Numbered from the stretch's first letter, positions 52,326-61,214 are shown. The stretch is 64,000 nt of DNA from an uncultured Gammaproteobacteria bacterium (GCA_958295835.1 OY282378.1:310001-374000), one strand, 5' to 3'. Numbers and translations: made by a program. Notes: a model not told the origin generated them from the letters alone.

Positions 52326-53216
52326 TCACGCGCACCCGGCGCGGTCGAGTAGCTCGCCACCTGTCTCGCAATCGACGATCATCTCACCGATCTCGGCGAG
52401 ACGGTCCGCATCGTCCACCCCTTCGAGCAGCCTGCTCAGAGCCTCGGCCGTGTCCGCGCCGAACCGCCGGGCCGTCAGCCGCCGCAGCAAGGCCCGTTCC
52501 TCGGCCCGGCCCTCCTCACGCCCCTGTCGGAACCACTCCTGCTCCCACTCATCCATCCTGTGCTCCAACATCGCCGGCTCCTCCATCCATCGCCGCAGCA
52601 GCTCGCCGCCGAATCGCCTCTCCAGCATCCCCCTCACCGCCTCGCGCAACGCCTCCCCCAATGCCTCGTCCCCCGAACGACGCAGCAGCCCCAGCAACCC
52701 CGCCACCCGCTCCGGCATCCGCGCCGCCTCGACGCAACTCTGCACCGCAATGAGCGCCGCCGCCAAGTTGCGGCGGGCATCGTCATCCGGCAAGGCCGGG
52801 CCGTCAAGCAGCACGTAGCGGGCCTCCGGCTGCAAGGGTGTGATGGCCTCCGGTCCCGGCGCGGTCAGCGCCCGCACGCTGAGTGGCGCACTCCAGCGCT
52901 CGCGCCCGGTATGCACCACCACCGGCAGGACGCGGGGCAGTTCCCGGTTCGGTCCCTCCAAGTGGTCCTCGCGGAGCAGGTCCTGTCGCAGCAGGGCGGT
53001 ATAGATCTCCACGCGCAGGGCCATGTGGCGGTCCACGGTGGCCTGGAATTCGAGGGTGAAGAGCACGTGGGGCCGGGGCGGATGTCCGGCGCGGCGCCGG
53101 CAGGCGATGCGCCAAGGCATGTCGGCATGGCGTTGCCGCAGTCCGGGGCCGACGTGGGCGGTGGGGAGGCGTTCAAGATCGACCAGCGCGGAAGTGTCGG
53201 AGACCAATACCTTCAT
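52326..53216 (-). CDS. Chimeric PIN-start / Rpn nuclease protein (copy 1)
   Basis: A 296-residue frame. The first 15 residues (MKVLVSDTSALVDLE) come from a PIN-domain toxin start; they continue directly into an Rpn/PD-(D/E)XK-family sequence at RLPTAHVGPGLRQRHADM. Later parts match copy 2: the nuclease core FTLEFQATVDRHMALRVEIY, and a C-terminal DUF4351-like RFGADTAEALSRLLEGV. A 366-base in-frame deletion relative to copy 2 removed the rest of PIN and the Rpn N-terminus (including MDALDKLAFSF). Whether it is expressed or active is unknown; the Glu-x-Gln metal motif is retained. Confidence 0.75.
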   Translation of the reverse strand: MKVLVSDTSALVDLERLPTAHVGPGLRQRHADMPWRIACRRRAGHPPRPHVLFTLEFQATVDRHMALRVEIYTALLRQDLLREDHLEGPNRELPRVLPVVVHTGRERWSAPLSVRALTAPGPEAITPLQPEARYVLLDGPALPDDDARRNLAAALIAVQSCVEAARMPERVAGLLGLLRRSGDEALGEALREAVRGMLERRFGGELLRRWMEEPAMLEHRMDEWEQEWFRQGREEGRAEERALLRRLTARRFGADTAEALSRLLEGVDDADRLAEIGEMIVDCETGGELLDRAGCA

Positions 53217-53235
53217 GGCGTTCCGGCATCCGGGC

Positions 53236-53579
53236 TCAGGCAGCACCACTCTCCGGTGGTTCCTGCATCCGGCGGTCCAGCTCGCGAACCGGGACCCCCA
53301 GCAATTCGGCAGCCTTCGGCTCGGAGATTGCCCCCTCCGCCAAGGCGCGCAGGCACAGCCGCTCGAATCGCCGGGGCTTCTCGCCCTCCCGAATCGCGAG
53401 AGGTTCCTCACAGGGCGGGTCACGCCAACCGCGGCGCTTGAACTCGTCGAACAACCGCCGGAAGAGGGTCTGGTTGAATATGCCGAGATCCTTGCAGCGG
53501 TAAGTGAGGGCTTGCACACTTACCCCGAACAACTGCTTGAGCTTGAAGAGCTCGCCCCATCCGACCGACGTGCGGCGCT
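53236..53579 (-). pseudogene. Duplicated 3' end of the XRE-ImmA gene
   Basis: Encodes the last roughly 115 residues of the XRE-ImmA protein of copy 2 (FGVSVQALTYRCKDLGIFNQ to ELDRRMQEPPESGAA). The HTH and HExxH parts are absent, since copy 1 ends at 53579. A fragment with no expected metalloprotease function. Confidence 0.85.
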
Positions 53580-53591
53580 AAATTCAGCCTA

Positions 53592-53766
53592 TCAGGTACG
53601 GAATACTTGATCCCGGACAACATCACACTTACCGGAATCTTGATTCAGCTCCCAGATTTCCACGCCTTCAGGAATGAGGTGTTCATATGTTCGGATGTAG
53701 TAGGCAGCCAATGTCTCCTTGGTAGTCGAACGCTCGTCCCGCAGAACAAATAGTATTTTCCTGTGA
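53592..53766 (-). pseudogene. Gene tail between the duplicated copies, unrecognised
   Basis: An open frame ending at 53592 reads KILFVLRDERSTTKETLAAY, EHLIPEGVEIWELNQDSGKC and DVVRDQVFRT. Less GC-biased than neighbours and with natural-looking sequence, it appears to be the C-terminus of a gene cut off by copy 2. No family is named. Confidence 0.4.
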
Positions 53767-53868
53767 AGCCCGCAGGCAGGATGCGGACGCTGGACCGCCC
53801 GGGAGGAGGAAGGGTCCGTCGTGCGTGCGCCGTCCGGCATCATGTCGGCGGGGGGCGAAGGCGCGCGC

Positions 53869-54846
53869 TCATGCGCGACCGGCGCGGTCGAGCAGATCGC
53901 CTCCGGTCCGGCAATCGACGACCATCTCGCCGATCTCGGCGAGACGGTCCGCATCGTCCACCCCTTCGAGCAGCCTGCCCAGAGCCTCGGCCGTGTCCGC
54001 GCCGAACCGCCGCGCCGCCAGCCGCAGCAGCAAGGCCCGCTCCTCGGCCCGGCCCTCCTCGCGCCCCCGCCGGATGCCCTCCTCGCGCCCCTGCCGGAAC
54101 CACTCCTGCTCCCACTCATCCATCCTGTGCTCCAACATTGCCGGCTCCTCCATCCATCGCCGCGGCAACTCGCCGCCGAATCGCCTCTCCAGCATCCCCC
54201 TCACCGCCTCGCGCAACGCCTCCCCCAATGCCTCGTCCCCCGAACGACGCAGCAGCCCCAGCAACCCCGCCACCCGCTCCGGCATCCGAGACGCCTCGGC
54301 GCAGCTCTGCACCGCGATGAGCGCCGCCGCCAAGTTGCGGCGGGCATCGTCATCCGGCAAGGCCGGGCCGTCAAGCAGCACGTAGCGGGCCTCCGGCTGC
54401 AAGGGTGTGATGGCCTCCGGCCCCGGCGCGGTCAGCGCCCGCACGCTGAGTGGCGCACTCCAGCGCTCGCGCCCGGTGTGCACCACCACCGGCAGGACGC
54501 GGGGCAGTTCCCGGTTCGGTCCCTCCAAGTGGCCCTCGCGAAGCAAGTCCTGTCGCAGCAGGGCGGTGTAGATCTCCACGCGCAGGGCCATGTGGCGGTC
54601 CACGGTGGCCTGGAATTCGAGGGTGAAGAGCACGTGGGGCCGGGGCGGATGTCCGGCGCGGCGCCGGCAGGCGATGCGCCAAGGCATGTCGGCATGGCGT
54701 TGCCGCAGTCCGGGGCCGACGTGGGCGGTGGGGAGGCGTTGCAGGGTGTGCAGGTCGAGCTCGGCGGTGAGCGCTCTGGGCAGCAGGCGCAGGAGTTCGC
54801 GGACCATGGTGGGGAAGGAGAAGGCGAGCTTGTCGAGAGCGTCCAT
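53869..54846 (-). CDS. Rpn family nuclease/transposase-related protein (copy 2)
   Basis: A 325-residue protein of the Rpn (PD-(D/E)XK, formerly PDDEXK_2 transposase) family. It begins MDALDKLAFSFPTMVRELLR, has the nuclease motif VLFTLEFQATVDRHMALRVE, the region TAPGPEAITPLQPEARYVLL, a charged repeat EEGIRRGREEGRAEERALLL, and a DUF4351-like C-terminus (RFGADTAEALGRLLEGVDDA). Rpn proteins promote RecA-independent recombination and can act as defence nucleases. ATG 54846 is the family start, although the frame is open upstream through PIN-derived sequence. Confidence 0.8.
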   Translation of the reverse strand: MDALDKLAFSFPTMVRELLRLLPRALTAELDLHTLQRLPTAHVGPGLRQRHADMPWRIACRRRAGHPPRPHVLFTLEFQATVDRHMALRVEIYTALLRQDLLREGHLEGPNRELPRVLPVVVHTGRERWSAPLSVRALTAPGPEAITPLQPEARYVLLDGPALPDDDARRNLAAALIAVQSCAEASRMPERVAGLLGLLRRSGDEALGEALREAVRGMLERRFGGELPRRWMEEPAMLEHRMDEWEQEWFRQGREEGIRRGREEGRAEERALLLRLAARRFGADTAEALGRLLEGVDDADRLAEIGEMVVDCRTGGDLLDRAGRA

Positions 54847-55041
54847 GGGGCGAGCATGGCGGCTCGCGGAAGATTGGCCATCGGACGCAGAGGCCGAAGC
54901 TCGTAGGCGCAAGACTGTTCCTCTCTCGTCTGCGGCGCTGACCAAGGGCGGCCGCGCCACCAGCGGTCGCCGCTCACAGACGCAGGGCGTACCGGGTGCA
55001 GACGATTGGTCCGTGGACTTTCGCGAATACTGCCGGTGTGA

Positions 55042-55149
55042 GAGCAGATCCGGGACGACGAACTCGAACGGCAGGCGGAAGGCCACCTCCAGCAATGACC
55101 CGCGTTCAAGATCGACCAGCGCGGAAGTGTCGGAGACCAATACCTTCAT
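55042..55149 (-). pseudogene. PIN-domain toxin stub
   Basis: Thirty-six codons, starting 19 bases after the XRE-ImmA stop, encode VLVSDTSALVDLERGSLLEV and FRLPFEFVVPDLL, the start of a PIN-domain ribonuclease with the first catalytic Asp in SDTS. PIN sequence then stops and the frame continues into unrelated sequence and Rpn. The PIN toxin was truncated, probably by acquisition of the rpn segment. Confidence 0.7.
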
Positions 55150-55168
55150 GGCGTTCCGGCATCCGGTC

Positions 55169-56251
55169 TCAGGCAGCACCGCTCTCCGGTGGTTCCTGCA
55201 TCCGGCGGTCCAGCTCTCGAACCGGGACCCCCAGCAACTCGGCAGCTTTCGGCTCGGAGATTGCCCCCTCCGCCAAGGCGCGCAGGCACAGCCGCTCGAA
55301 TCGCCGGGGCTTCTCGCCCTCCCGAATCGCGAGAGGTTCCTCGTAAGGCGGGTCACGCCAACCGTGACGCTTGAACTCGTCGAACAGCCGCCGGAAGAGG
55401 GTCTGGTTGAATATGCCGAGATCCTTGCAGCGGTAAGTGAGGGCTTGCACACTTACCCCGAACAACTGCTTGAGCTTGAAGAGCTCGCCCCATCCGACCG
55501 ACGTGCGGCGCTTGCCGACTTCCGACCACAGCGACTCGGCCGGCATGAGAAACGCGCCGGCGAAACGATGCGCCGCCTTCTCACTGTCCACTTTCCTGCC
55601 GATGACGGACAGGACCATGTGGCCGAGCTCGTGCGCGATCGTGAAGCGTTGCCGTTCGCCCCAGTGGGCACCGTTCACGACGATGACGGGTACGGCGCCT
55701 CCGCGCGTACGGCGGACCCGTGCCGTCAGGCCGTCGATGCTCTCGGCGAGGGTGACGGACAGCACCTTCACTCCACGCCCTTCCAGGATTTCCACCAAGT
55801 CGGGGATCGGAACGATCCCCAGGCCCCAATGGCTCCGTAGCGCGTGGGCTCCCCGGTCCGCTTCCGCGACGTCGCCGACGACCGGAAAGGGCGCATCGCG
55901 GGGCTTGTCCCACTCCACGCTGGGCAGGCGGAGCAATTCCTCGACCATGAGATAGCCTTCCAGCATACGCAGCACCTGTGCCTCGACCTGAGCCACCTCA
56001 CGCTTGCTCGTGATCGTCTTTTTCCTGAAGTCGACGTCCTCCAGCACCATTTCCTGATCGCCGACCAGATAGTCCACGGAAACGCCGAGCGCGTCGGCCA
56101 GCGCGATCAGGACCCCGGAGCCCGGCATCGACTCGCCTCGCTCGTACTTGCCGATCGCCTGTGCCGTGACACGATTTCCAATTGCAGCCTCCAATCCCCT
56201 GAGTGACAACCCGGCCGCGGTGCGGGCAATCTTCAGTCGCTGTCCACTCAT
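55169..56251 (-). CDS. XRE-family regulator fused to ImmA/IrrE peptidase domain
   Basis: A 360-residue protein with an N-terminal HTH_XRE domain (residues 1-65: LKIARTAAGLSLRGLEAAIG, AIGKYERGESMPGSGVLIAL) and a central ImmA/IrrE zinc peptidase domain with HELGH in FTIAHELGHMVLSV, about residue 205. A C-terminal extension (about 250-360) ends in RELDRRMQEPPESG. This architecture is typical of antitoxins for PIN toxins (COG2856-PIN modules). The toxin that should follow is only a stub. GGGGAG precedes ATG 56251. It is likely autoregulatory. Confidence 0.85.
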   Translation of the reverse strand: MSGQRLKIARTAAGLSLRGLEAAIGNRVTAQAIGKYERGESMPGSGVLIALADALGVSVDYLVGDQEMVLEDVDFRKKTITSKREVAQVEAQVLRMLEGYLMVEELLRLPSVEWDKPRDAPFPVVGDVAEADRGAHALRSHWGLGIVPIPDLVEILEGRGVKVLSVTLAESIDGLTARVRRTRGGAVPVIVVNGAHWGERQRFTIAHELGHMVLSVIGRKVDSEKAAHRFAGAFLMPAESLWSEVGKRRTSVGWGELFKLKQLFGVSVQALTYRCKDLGIFNQTLFRRLFDEFKRHGWRDPPYEEPLAIREGEKPRRFERLCLRALAEGAISEPKAAELLGVPVRELDRRMQEPPESGAA

Positions 56252-56398
56252 CCGCCATCTCCCCTTGACAGGCTATTTCCAATAATGAGATATTTAACGA
56301 TGTTTGTAAACTATTGATTTCATCTTGGACGAGATCCACAATCTCAGAGAAGCTGCTCCCATCCTTGCCGTACCGAACCATCTGGGTAGTATGGGCGC

Positions 56399-56698
56399 AT
56401 GAAGACGACACTCGACATCCAGGACGAGTTGCTGGCGAGAGCGAAGCGTTACGCGAAGAAAACCGGCCGCCCGTTACGCAAGGTGGTCGAAGACGGGCTC
56501 CGCGAGGTACTCGCCGTGCGCATGCCGCGTCTCCGGTATCAGCTACCGGATTCGAGCGTGGGAAATGCAGATGCGGCAGACCCGCTCGAAGCCCGCTCGT
56601 GGCAGGACCTGCGCGGGATGATCTACGCAGAGCGGGCGCACGGTGATCGCGATTTCTCGCTGTTTCCGGAACTTCGAACCCGCGATCCGATTCGGTGA
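56399..56698 (+). CDS. VapB-type antitoxin, orphan
   Basis: A 99-residue protein beginning MKTTLDIQDELLARAKRYAK, KTGRPLRKVVEDGLREVL, the ribbon-helix-helix start of VapB-like antitoxins, with a longer C-terminal tail (DLRGMIYAERAHGDRDFSLF). The expected VapC PIN toxin is not next to it; the GHKL gene follows 71 bases on. It is probably an orphan or a former pair that lost its toxin. Confidence 0.65.
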   Translation: MKTTLDIQDELLARAKRYAKKTGRPLRKVVEDGLREVLAVRMPRLRYQLPDSSVGNADAADPLEARSWQDLRGMIYAERAHGDRDFSLFPELRTRDPIR

Positions 56699-56769
56699 CC
56701 GCCGACGCCATTGCTTGTCGTGCGTTTCACGCACCGTTCCGGTGAGCGGCACACGGAGGACAAGCCCCT

Positions 56770-58908
56770 GTGGGCAACGGCATCCTGAGTGAAACGAGCC
56801 AGCCGTTCCGGCCGAGGGCCAGGGTGCTGCAGCTTCTCGGCGACGAACTGATCGGCAGCGCCCGGCTGGCGGTCTTCGAGCTGGTCAAGAATGCCTATGA
56901 TGCAGACGCGAACGAAGTCGTTGTTCGCCTGGATCTCGACTCGGACCAGGGACCTGCCATCACCGTGACCGACGACGGTGAGGGCATGACGCTCGACGTG
57001 CTCCGGTCGGTGTGGCTGGTGCCAGGAGACGATCATCGCCAGAGGCAGCGACTGGAGGATCGAAGGACGCTCAGGCATCGGCGCCTCCCCCTCGGGGAAA
57101 AAGGACTGGGCCGGTTTGCCGTTCACAAGCTCGGGAATCTCATCACCCTCGTGACGCGCGCTCGGAAGTCGAACGAATGTGTCGTCAAAATCGACTGGAA
57201 CGAACTGATTGCTCGGCCGTATCTTGACGAAGCCCCCGTCACGATCAGAGTGCGCCGTCCCCAGATGTTCCCCGGGGGAAAGACCGGAACCCGGATCAGG
57301 ATCCGGCAGTTGCGCACGACCGACTGGTCACGCGGTGAAGTTCGGCGGCTGCACAACCAGATCACGTCCATCTGCTCACCGTTCGAAGAGCCGAGCGGAT
57401 TCCAGGCAACACTACGCGTCCCCGGCTGCGAACACTGGATCGAAGACCTCCCGGACGTGTCCGAGATCCTTGATCGCGCCATCTGGAAGTTCTCGTTCCG
57501 TATCGACAACGGCTGGTTCGACTGGACCTATGAATTCCGTCAGGTTCCAGGATTCAAACTCGACAGTCGCAAGGTCGTGAAATCCGGAGATCGTCTGAAA
57601 CTTCCTTCGCGATCCGGTGACGATCGGATGGAGAAGAAAGTTGTGGCCGACGAGAGCGACTTCGATGGTATCGGACCTGTCACCGGAGAGTTCTACGTCT
57701 ACGACCGGGATCGGAAGGTTCGCCAGCGAATGCCAGACATCAGGCTGCTGGAAACTTACCTCGACGAGACGGGAGGCGTGCGGGTCTATCGGGACGGCAT
57801 CCGGGTGTACAACTATGGCGAGCTCGGTGACGATTGGCTCGGTCTCGATCTTCGCCGCGTGAACGCGCCGACTCGCCGGATCAGCCGCAACATCATTCTG
57901 GGGGCCATCCACCTCTCTCTGAAAGAATCGACCGACCTTGTCGAGAAAACCAATAGGGAAGGGTTTGTAGAAAACAAGTCCTGCCGTCAACTGCGCCGTA
58001 TCGTTCTCGGTGCTCTGGGCGCCCTTGAAGCGGAACGTCAATTCGACAAGGAACGCATCAGACGGCTGAATGAAAAAGCCGACGATCCCACGGCTGCAAG
58101 GATCGAGAAACCGATACAGGAGTTGAGGCAAGAGATTAAACGACAGGGAGTACAGGAAAAACTCGAGAGCTACGTAGCCAGAATAGAGAACGATTACCGG
58201 AGCATGCAGGAAACGCTGCTTACCGCGGGTATGTCCGGTCTGAATCTGGCGATCGTATTCCATGAAGTGGAGCACGGTGTGCGGGCGCTTTACCAGACCA
58301 TCTCAGAAGGCGCCGACATGGAGAGCGCGGCCCGTCAGGCGCGGGATCATATGCGCCTTCTCGAAGGCTTCGCGACGTTGCTCAGACGGGATAGCAAGCA
58401 GCATCATAGCGGACAGAAGCTTGTCTCCGCTGCGCATCGAAGCAACCTCCTCCGGTTCCGGCATCACCATGTCGACTTCGTCTGTCCGTTGCTTGAGCGG
58501 GACGAACCCGGCTTTCACTCCCGGTTCGCGTTCAGCCTCGTTCTGGGAGCGTTGATCAATCTTGTAGACAATGCCTTCTACTGGCTCCGGGTACGGTGGC
58601 CGAATGTTTCCGGGCAGAGCGGCGACTCCGAACGAAAGCTCTACATCGGTCTCTCGCGTGATTTCGATGCAGGACCGGCCATCGTCGTTGCGGACAACGG
58701 CCCCGGCTTCCAGGGGGATGCCCCCGAGAACCTCGTGCGGCCATTTTTCACGCGCAAGCCCGATGGAATGGGTCTCGGCCTGTACTATACGAACTTGGCG
58801 ATGGAGTTGAACGGGGGACAGCTTGCATTCCCACAACCCGGAGAGGTTGAGCTTCCCGATGAATTCGACGGTGCGGTCGTCGCCCTGATCTTCAAGGAGT
58901 CACGATGA
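56770..58908 (+). CDS. Two-module GHKL ATPase / histidine kinase-like protein
   Basis: A 712-residue protein with two GHKL ATP-binding modules. N-terminal (about residues 15-240): HSP90/MORC-like, N-box ELVKNAYDADANEVVVRLDL, G1 DDGEGM, G2 GEKGLGRFAVHKLG. C-terminal (about 595-705): histidine-kinase-like, N-box LINLVDNAFYWLRVRWP, G1 DNGPGF, G2 GMGLGLYYTNLAMELNGG. Between them is a coiled-coil-rich region and an H-box-like FHEVEHGVRALYQ (about residue 497). Such N-terminal ATPases occur in predicted restriction and defence operons. GTG 56770 starts it. It overlaps the receiver gene in ATGA. It likely senses and signals to that protein, perhaps in phage defence (inference). Confidence 0.75.
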   Translation: MGNGILSETSQPFRPRARVLQLLGDELIGSARLAVFELVKNAYDADANEVVVRLDLDSDQGPAITVTDDGEGMTLDVLRSVWLVPGDDHRQRQRLEDRRTLRHRRLPLGEKGLGRFAVHKLGNLITLVTRARKSNECVVKIDWNELIARPYLDEAPVTIRVRRPQMFPGGKTGTRIRIRQLRTTDWSRGEVRRLHNQITSICSPFEEPSGFQATLRVPGCEHWIEDLPDVSEILDRAIWKFSFRIDNGWFDWTYEFRQVPGFKLDSRKVVKSGDRLKLPSRSGDDRMEKKVVADESDFDGIGPVTGEFYVYDRDRKVRQRMPDIRLLETYLDETGGVRVYRDGIRVYNYGELGDDWLGLDLRRVNAPTRRISRNIILGAIHLSLKESTDLVEKTNREGFVENKSCRQLRRIVLGALGALEAERQFDKERIRRLNEKADDPTAARIEKPIQELRQEIKRQGVQEKLESYVARIENDYRSMQETLLTAGMSGLNLAIVFHEVEHGVRALYQTISEGADMESAARQARDHMRLLEGFATLLRRDSKQHHSGQKLVSAAHRSNLLRFRHHHVDFVCPLLERDEPGFHSRFAFSLVLGALINLVDNAFYWLRVRWPNVSGQSGDSERKLYIGLSRDFDAGPAIVVADNGPGFQGDAPENLVRPFFTRKPDGMGLGLYYTNLAMELNGGQLAFPQPGEVELPDEFDGAVVALIFKESR

Positions 58909-60206
58909 TGCTTCCGACGCCGCGAGTCGTCGCGATCGACGACAAATCGGAGCACCTGGAACGATTGACCCAAGGGCTCAACCGGTATGGCACGGCATGT
59001 CTACCGATTCATTTCACCGGCGAAACGGCGGAGATTCCACCTTGCCCTCATGTCCGGGTAATCTTCGCCGACCTCCATCTCATCGTGGGGACCCCGGGGG
59101 ACCACGCCAGGGATTTCAGTATGATTGGGAGTCTGCTCGAAGATACGATCAAGCCATCCGGCCCTTACTTCATCGTCTTGTGGACGATGTACCCGGAACA
59201 GGCAGGCAGACTCCTTGTCTTCCTGGAGGATCGCCTTCAGGACGTGCCGAAACCGTTCGCCGTACAGGCGCTCGACAAGAACGACCACCTTGATCCCGAC
59301 GGCTCCGTGAAAAGTCCCGAATCACTTGTCAAAGCCATAAGGCGGCTCGTAGCGGAACAACCGCAGATCGGGGCACTGCTCAATTGGGAGGAACGGGTAC
59401 TGGGCGCGGCTGCGGATACCGTATCGTCCATCATGGAGCTGGCGGAGTCCGCAGCAGGGGACATGAAGCCGGGAGAAGAGGTCGGAAGGCTGCTCGCGAG
59501 CTTGGCCGTGGCGGCCGTCGGCGAGGAACATGCAGGAGAGGATCGGTTTCGGGCGGTGAACGAGGGGCTTCTACCCATCCTTGGCGACCGTATCGCATCC
59601 ATGCGCTCACGAGAGACCGACAGCGAGTTGTGGCAAGCCGCACTTGGCCAAGTCGGTGCCCGATTGTCTCTGGATGAAGCCGCGAGGCTCAACCGCCTGC
59701 TTCACATCGCGCCTTCGACTCCTGATGGCGATGGAACCGAACGTGGCGCCGTGATTGCTCTCCCGGAGGAATTTTCCGGGGAGGCGTTTGAAAAGATGTT
59801 CGACCTCGTGCCCGAGGAAGCGGCGGAAAAACAATTCTGGCGCAAGCAACCCCAGGAGGATGCCGACCCGTTTCAGTGGGTTCTGGTCCAGACACAGGCG
59901 GCCTGCGACTACGCGCAGACCCAACCGGGGCCGCTTCCTTTCCACCTTGGCCTTCGTCTGCCGGCGTCGGAAGCTCGAAGAGGGGCGCCCCCTGCCGCTC
60001 TCTGGCGCAGTCCATGTTTCGAACACGATGGGCAAGCCCACTTTCTGCATGTGAATGCGCGATTCCAGGTGTCGTTGCCCGGCGGGAAGGCAAGGCAGGC
60101 ACCGCCGCTCTTTCGTCTGCGCGAACAGCTTCTCAACGATCTGATCTACCAGCTTCACGGCTACGGTGCCCGTCCCGGAATCATATCGTTCCGCGAATCG
60201 AGGTAG
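58905..60206 (+). CDS. Receiver-domain protein (response regulator-like) with long C-terminus
   Basis: A 433-residue protein. An N-terminal receiver fold (about 1-135) shows the acidic pair in VVAIDDKSEHLERL, the phosphoacceptor Asp in VIFADLHLIV (about residue 56), and a Lys in QALDKNDHLDP. The remaining 300 residues have no recognised DNA-binding output and include SGEAFEKMFDLVPEEAAEKQ and LREQLLNDLIYQLHGYGARP. Its ATG overlaps the GHKL stop by four bases, so the pair is stoichiometrically coupled like a two-component system. It converges with dcm, 54 bases away. Confidence 0.7.
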   Translation: MMLPTPRVVAIDDKSEHLERLTQGLNRYGTACLPIHFTGETAEIPPCPHVRVIFADLHLIVGTPGDHARDFSMIGSLLEDTIKPSGPYFIVLWTMYPEQAGRLLVFLEDRLQDVPKPFAVQALDKNDHLDPDGSVKSPESLVKAIRRLVAEQPQIGALLNWEERVLGAAADTVSSIMELAESAAGDMKPGEEVGRLLASLAVAAVGEEHAGEDRFRAVNEGLLPILGDRIASMRSRETDSELWQAALGQVGARLSLDEAARLNRLLHIAPSTPDGDGTERGAVIALPEEFSGEAFEKMFDLVPEEAAEKQFWRKQPQEDADPFQWVLVQTQAACDYAQTQPGPLPFHLGLRLPASEARRGAPPAALWRSPCFEHDGQAHFLHVNARFQVSLPGGKARQAPPLFRLREQLLNDLIYQLHGYGARPGIISFRESR

Positions 60207-60260
60207 ATCCGAAGGCTTCCGACGTCTGCGCCCCTGAACGTCAAACAGGATGAACGAACG

Positions 60261-61214
60261 TCAGGAACCCGCAGTCAACGAATTGACCACTGCCGTCATG
60301 GCCGGCGGACAGACGCTGTTCCCGAGAAGCCGGACTCGTTCGCGGCGGGTGCCGATCGGAAACGTGAAATCCTCGTCGAAACCCATTGCACGCATGAGCT
60401 CCAGCACCTGGAGCATCCGCATTCGCGGTTCGTGTCCGTCCTACCGAATCAGAGCAAAGCGGTCCAGGGTCGTGATCGTGCGAAGGGGGCAGTTCAAAGG
60501 TTGCCAGCCGCCCGCGCTGTCGTTTCCGTAGTACACCAACAGGAAGCTAGCGTCCTCCCCGAACGTTTGGAATCCGCGCTTCGCCCGTTCCAGCGTGGCC
60601 GCGGCACGCCGTTCGTCGAACAGCGCCGATGTTTTGCATGTACCGGCAGGATCAAGCACGGACCCGGCCGACTTCCTCCGGCCGGGGCGCTTGCGGACGT
60701 TCAGGTTCGGCTGCCGTTTGCGATCGCCCACGATAAACAACCGGCGACGGCGCTGGGGTACGCCGAAATCGGCGGCATCCAGTACATGCTCGCGCAGGTG
60801 GTAGCCGAGGTTCCGGAGACTGTGCTTCAGCTCGCCGTAGCGTGACCAGGGGCGCATGTGAATCACGTTCTCCAGAACCAGCCATCTGGGACGAAGTGCG
60901 CGGGCGTACTCGACCACCAGCATGGCAGTGGCGCGGCTCGCCTCGTCACGCGGCGCTCCGCCTTTGGCGCAGGTGTGGCTGGTGCATTCCGGTGATGCGA
61001 GCAGGATGTCGATGTCGCCTGTCTTTTCCTTCATGGAACCGGGGGAAACGTCTTCCAGGCGACTGGTGACGGCCAGGGCGTCCGGGAAGTTGGCGGCGAA
61101 CGTGCCCGATGCCGTGGCGCACCTGTCGATGCCGGCGGCAATCTCCACACCCGCCGCACGGGCGCCAGCGCTGCTGCCCCCGGCGCCGCAGAAGATGTCG
61201 CATGCTCGTATCAT
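60261..61214 (-). pseudogene. dcm: DNA cytosine-5 methyltransferase, amber-interrupted
   Basis: From ATG 61214 the frame gives motif I DIFCGAGGSSAGARAAGVEI, the catalytic loop LASPECTSHTCAKGG (Pro-Cys type motif reading SPEC), ENVIHMRPWSRYGELKHSL, and motif VIII QRRRRLFIVGDR. At codon 258 (60441-60443) a TAG stops it. Past the stop the same frame continues DGHEPRMRMLQVLELMRAMG to motif X LLGNSVCPPAMTAV and a normal TGA at 60261-60263. So one nonsense mutation removes motifs IX-X. The vsr gene overlaps its start by four bases, the usual dcm/vsr pairing. Confidence 0.85.

Larger units (their letters stand above)
52251..53579. repeat. Tandem duplication, copy 1 (carries deletions)
   Basis: Near-identical to 53764-55513. 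It begins with TGAAGCCCGCAGGCAGGATG and ends in GACGTGCGGCGCT at 53579. Compared with copy 2 it lacks 366 bases, bounded by the 5-base repeat GCGTT (copy 2 positions about 54736 and 55102), plus smaller differences near the Rpn C-terminus. Confidence 0.85.
53764..55513. repeat. Tandem duplication, copy 2 (longer copy)
   Basis: The fuller copy, holding rpn, the PIN stub and the 3' end of the XRE-ImmA gene. The two copies are direct repeats separated by 184 bases. Confidence 0.85.

Noticed and set aside
60441..60443. Amber codon in dcm as pyrrolysine or programmed readthrough
   Set aside because: There is no conserved functional role for Pyl in methyltransferases, no context signal was seen, and a simple nonsense mutation explains it.
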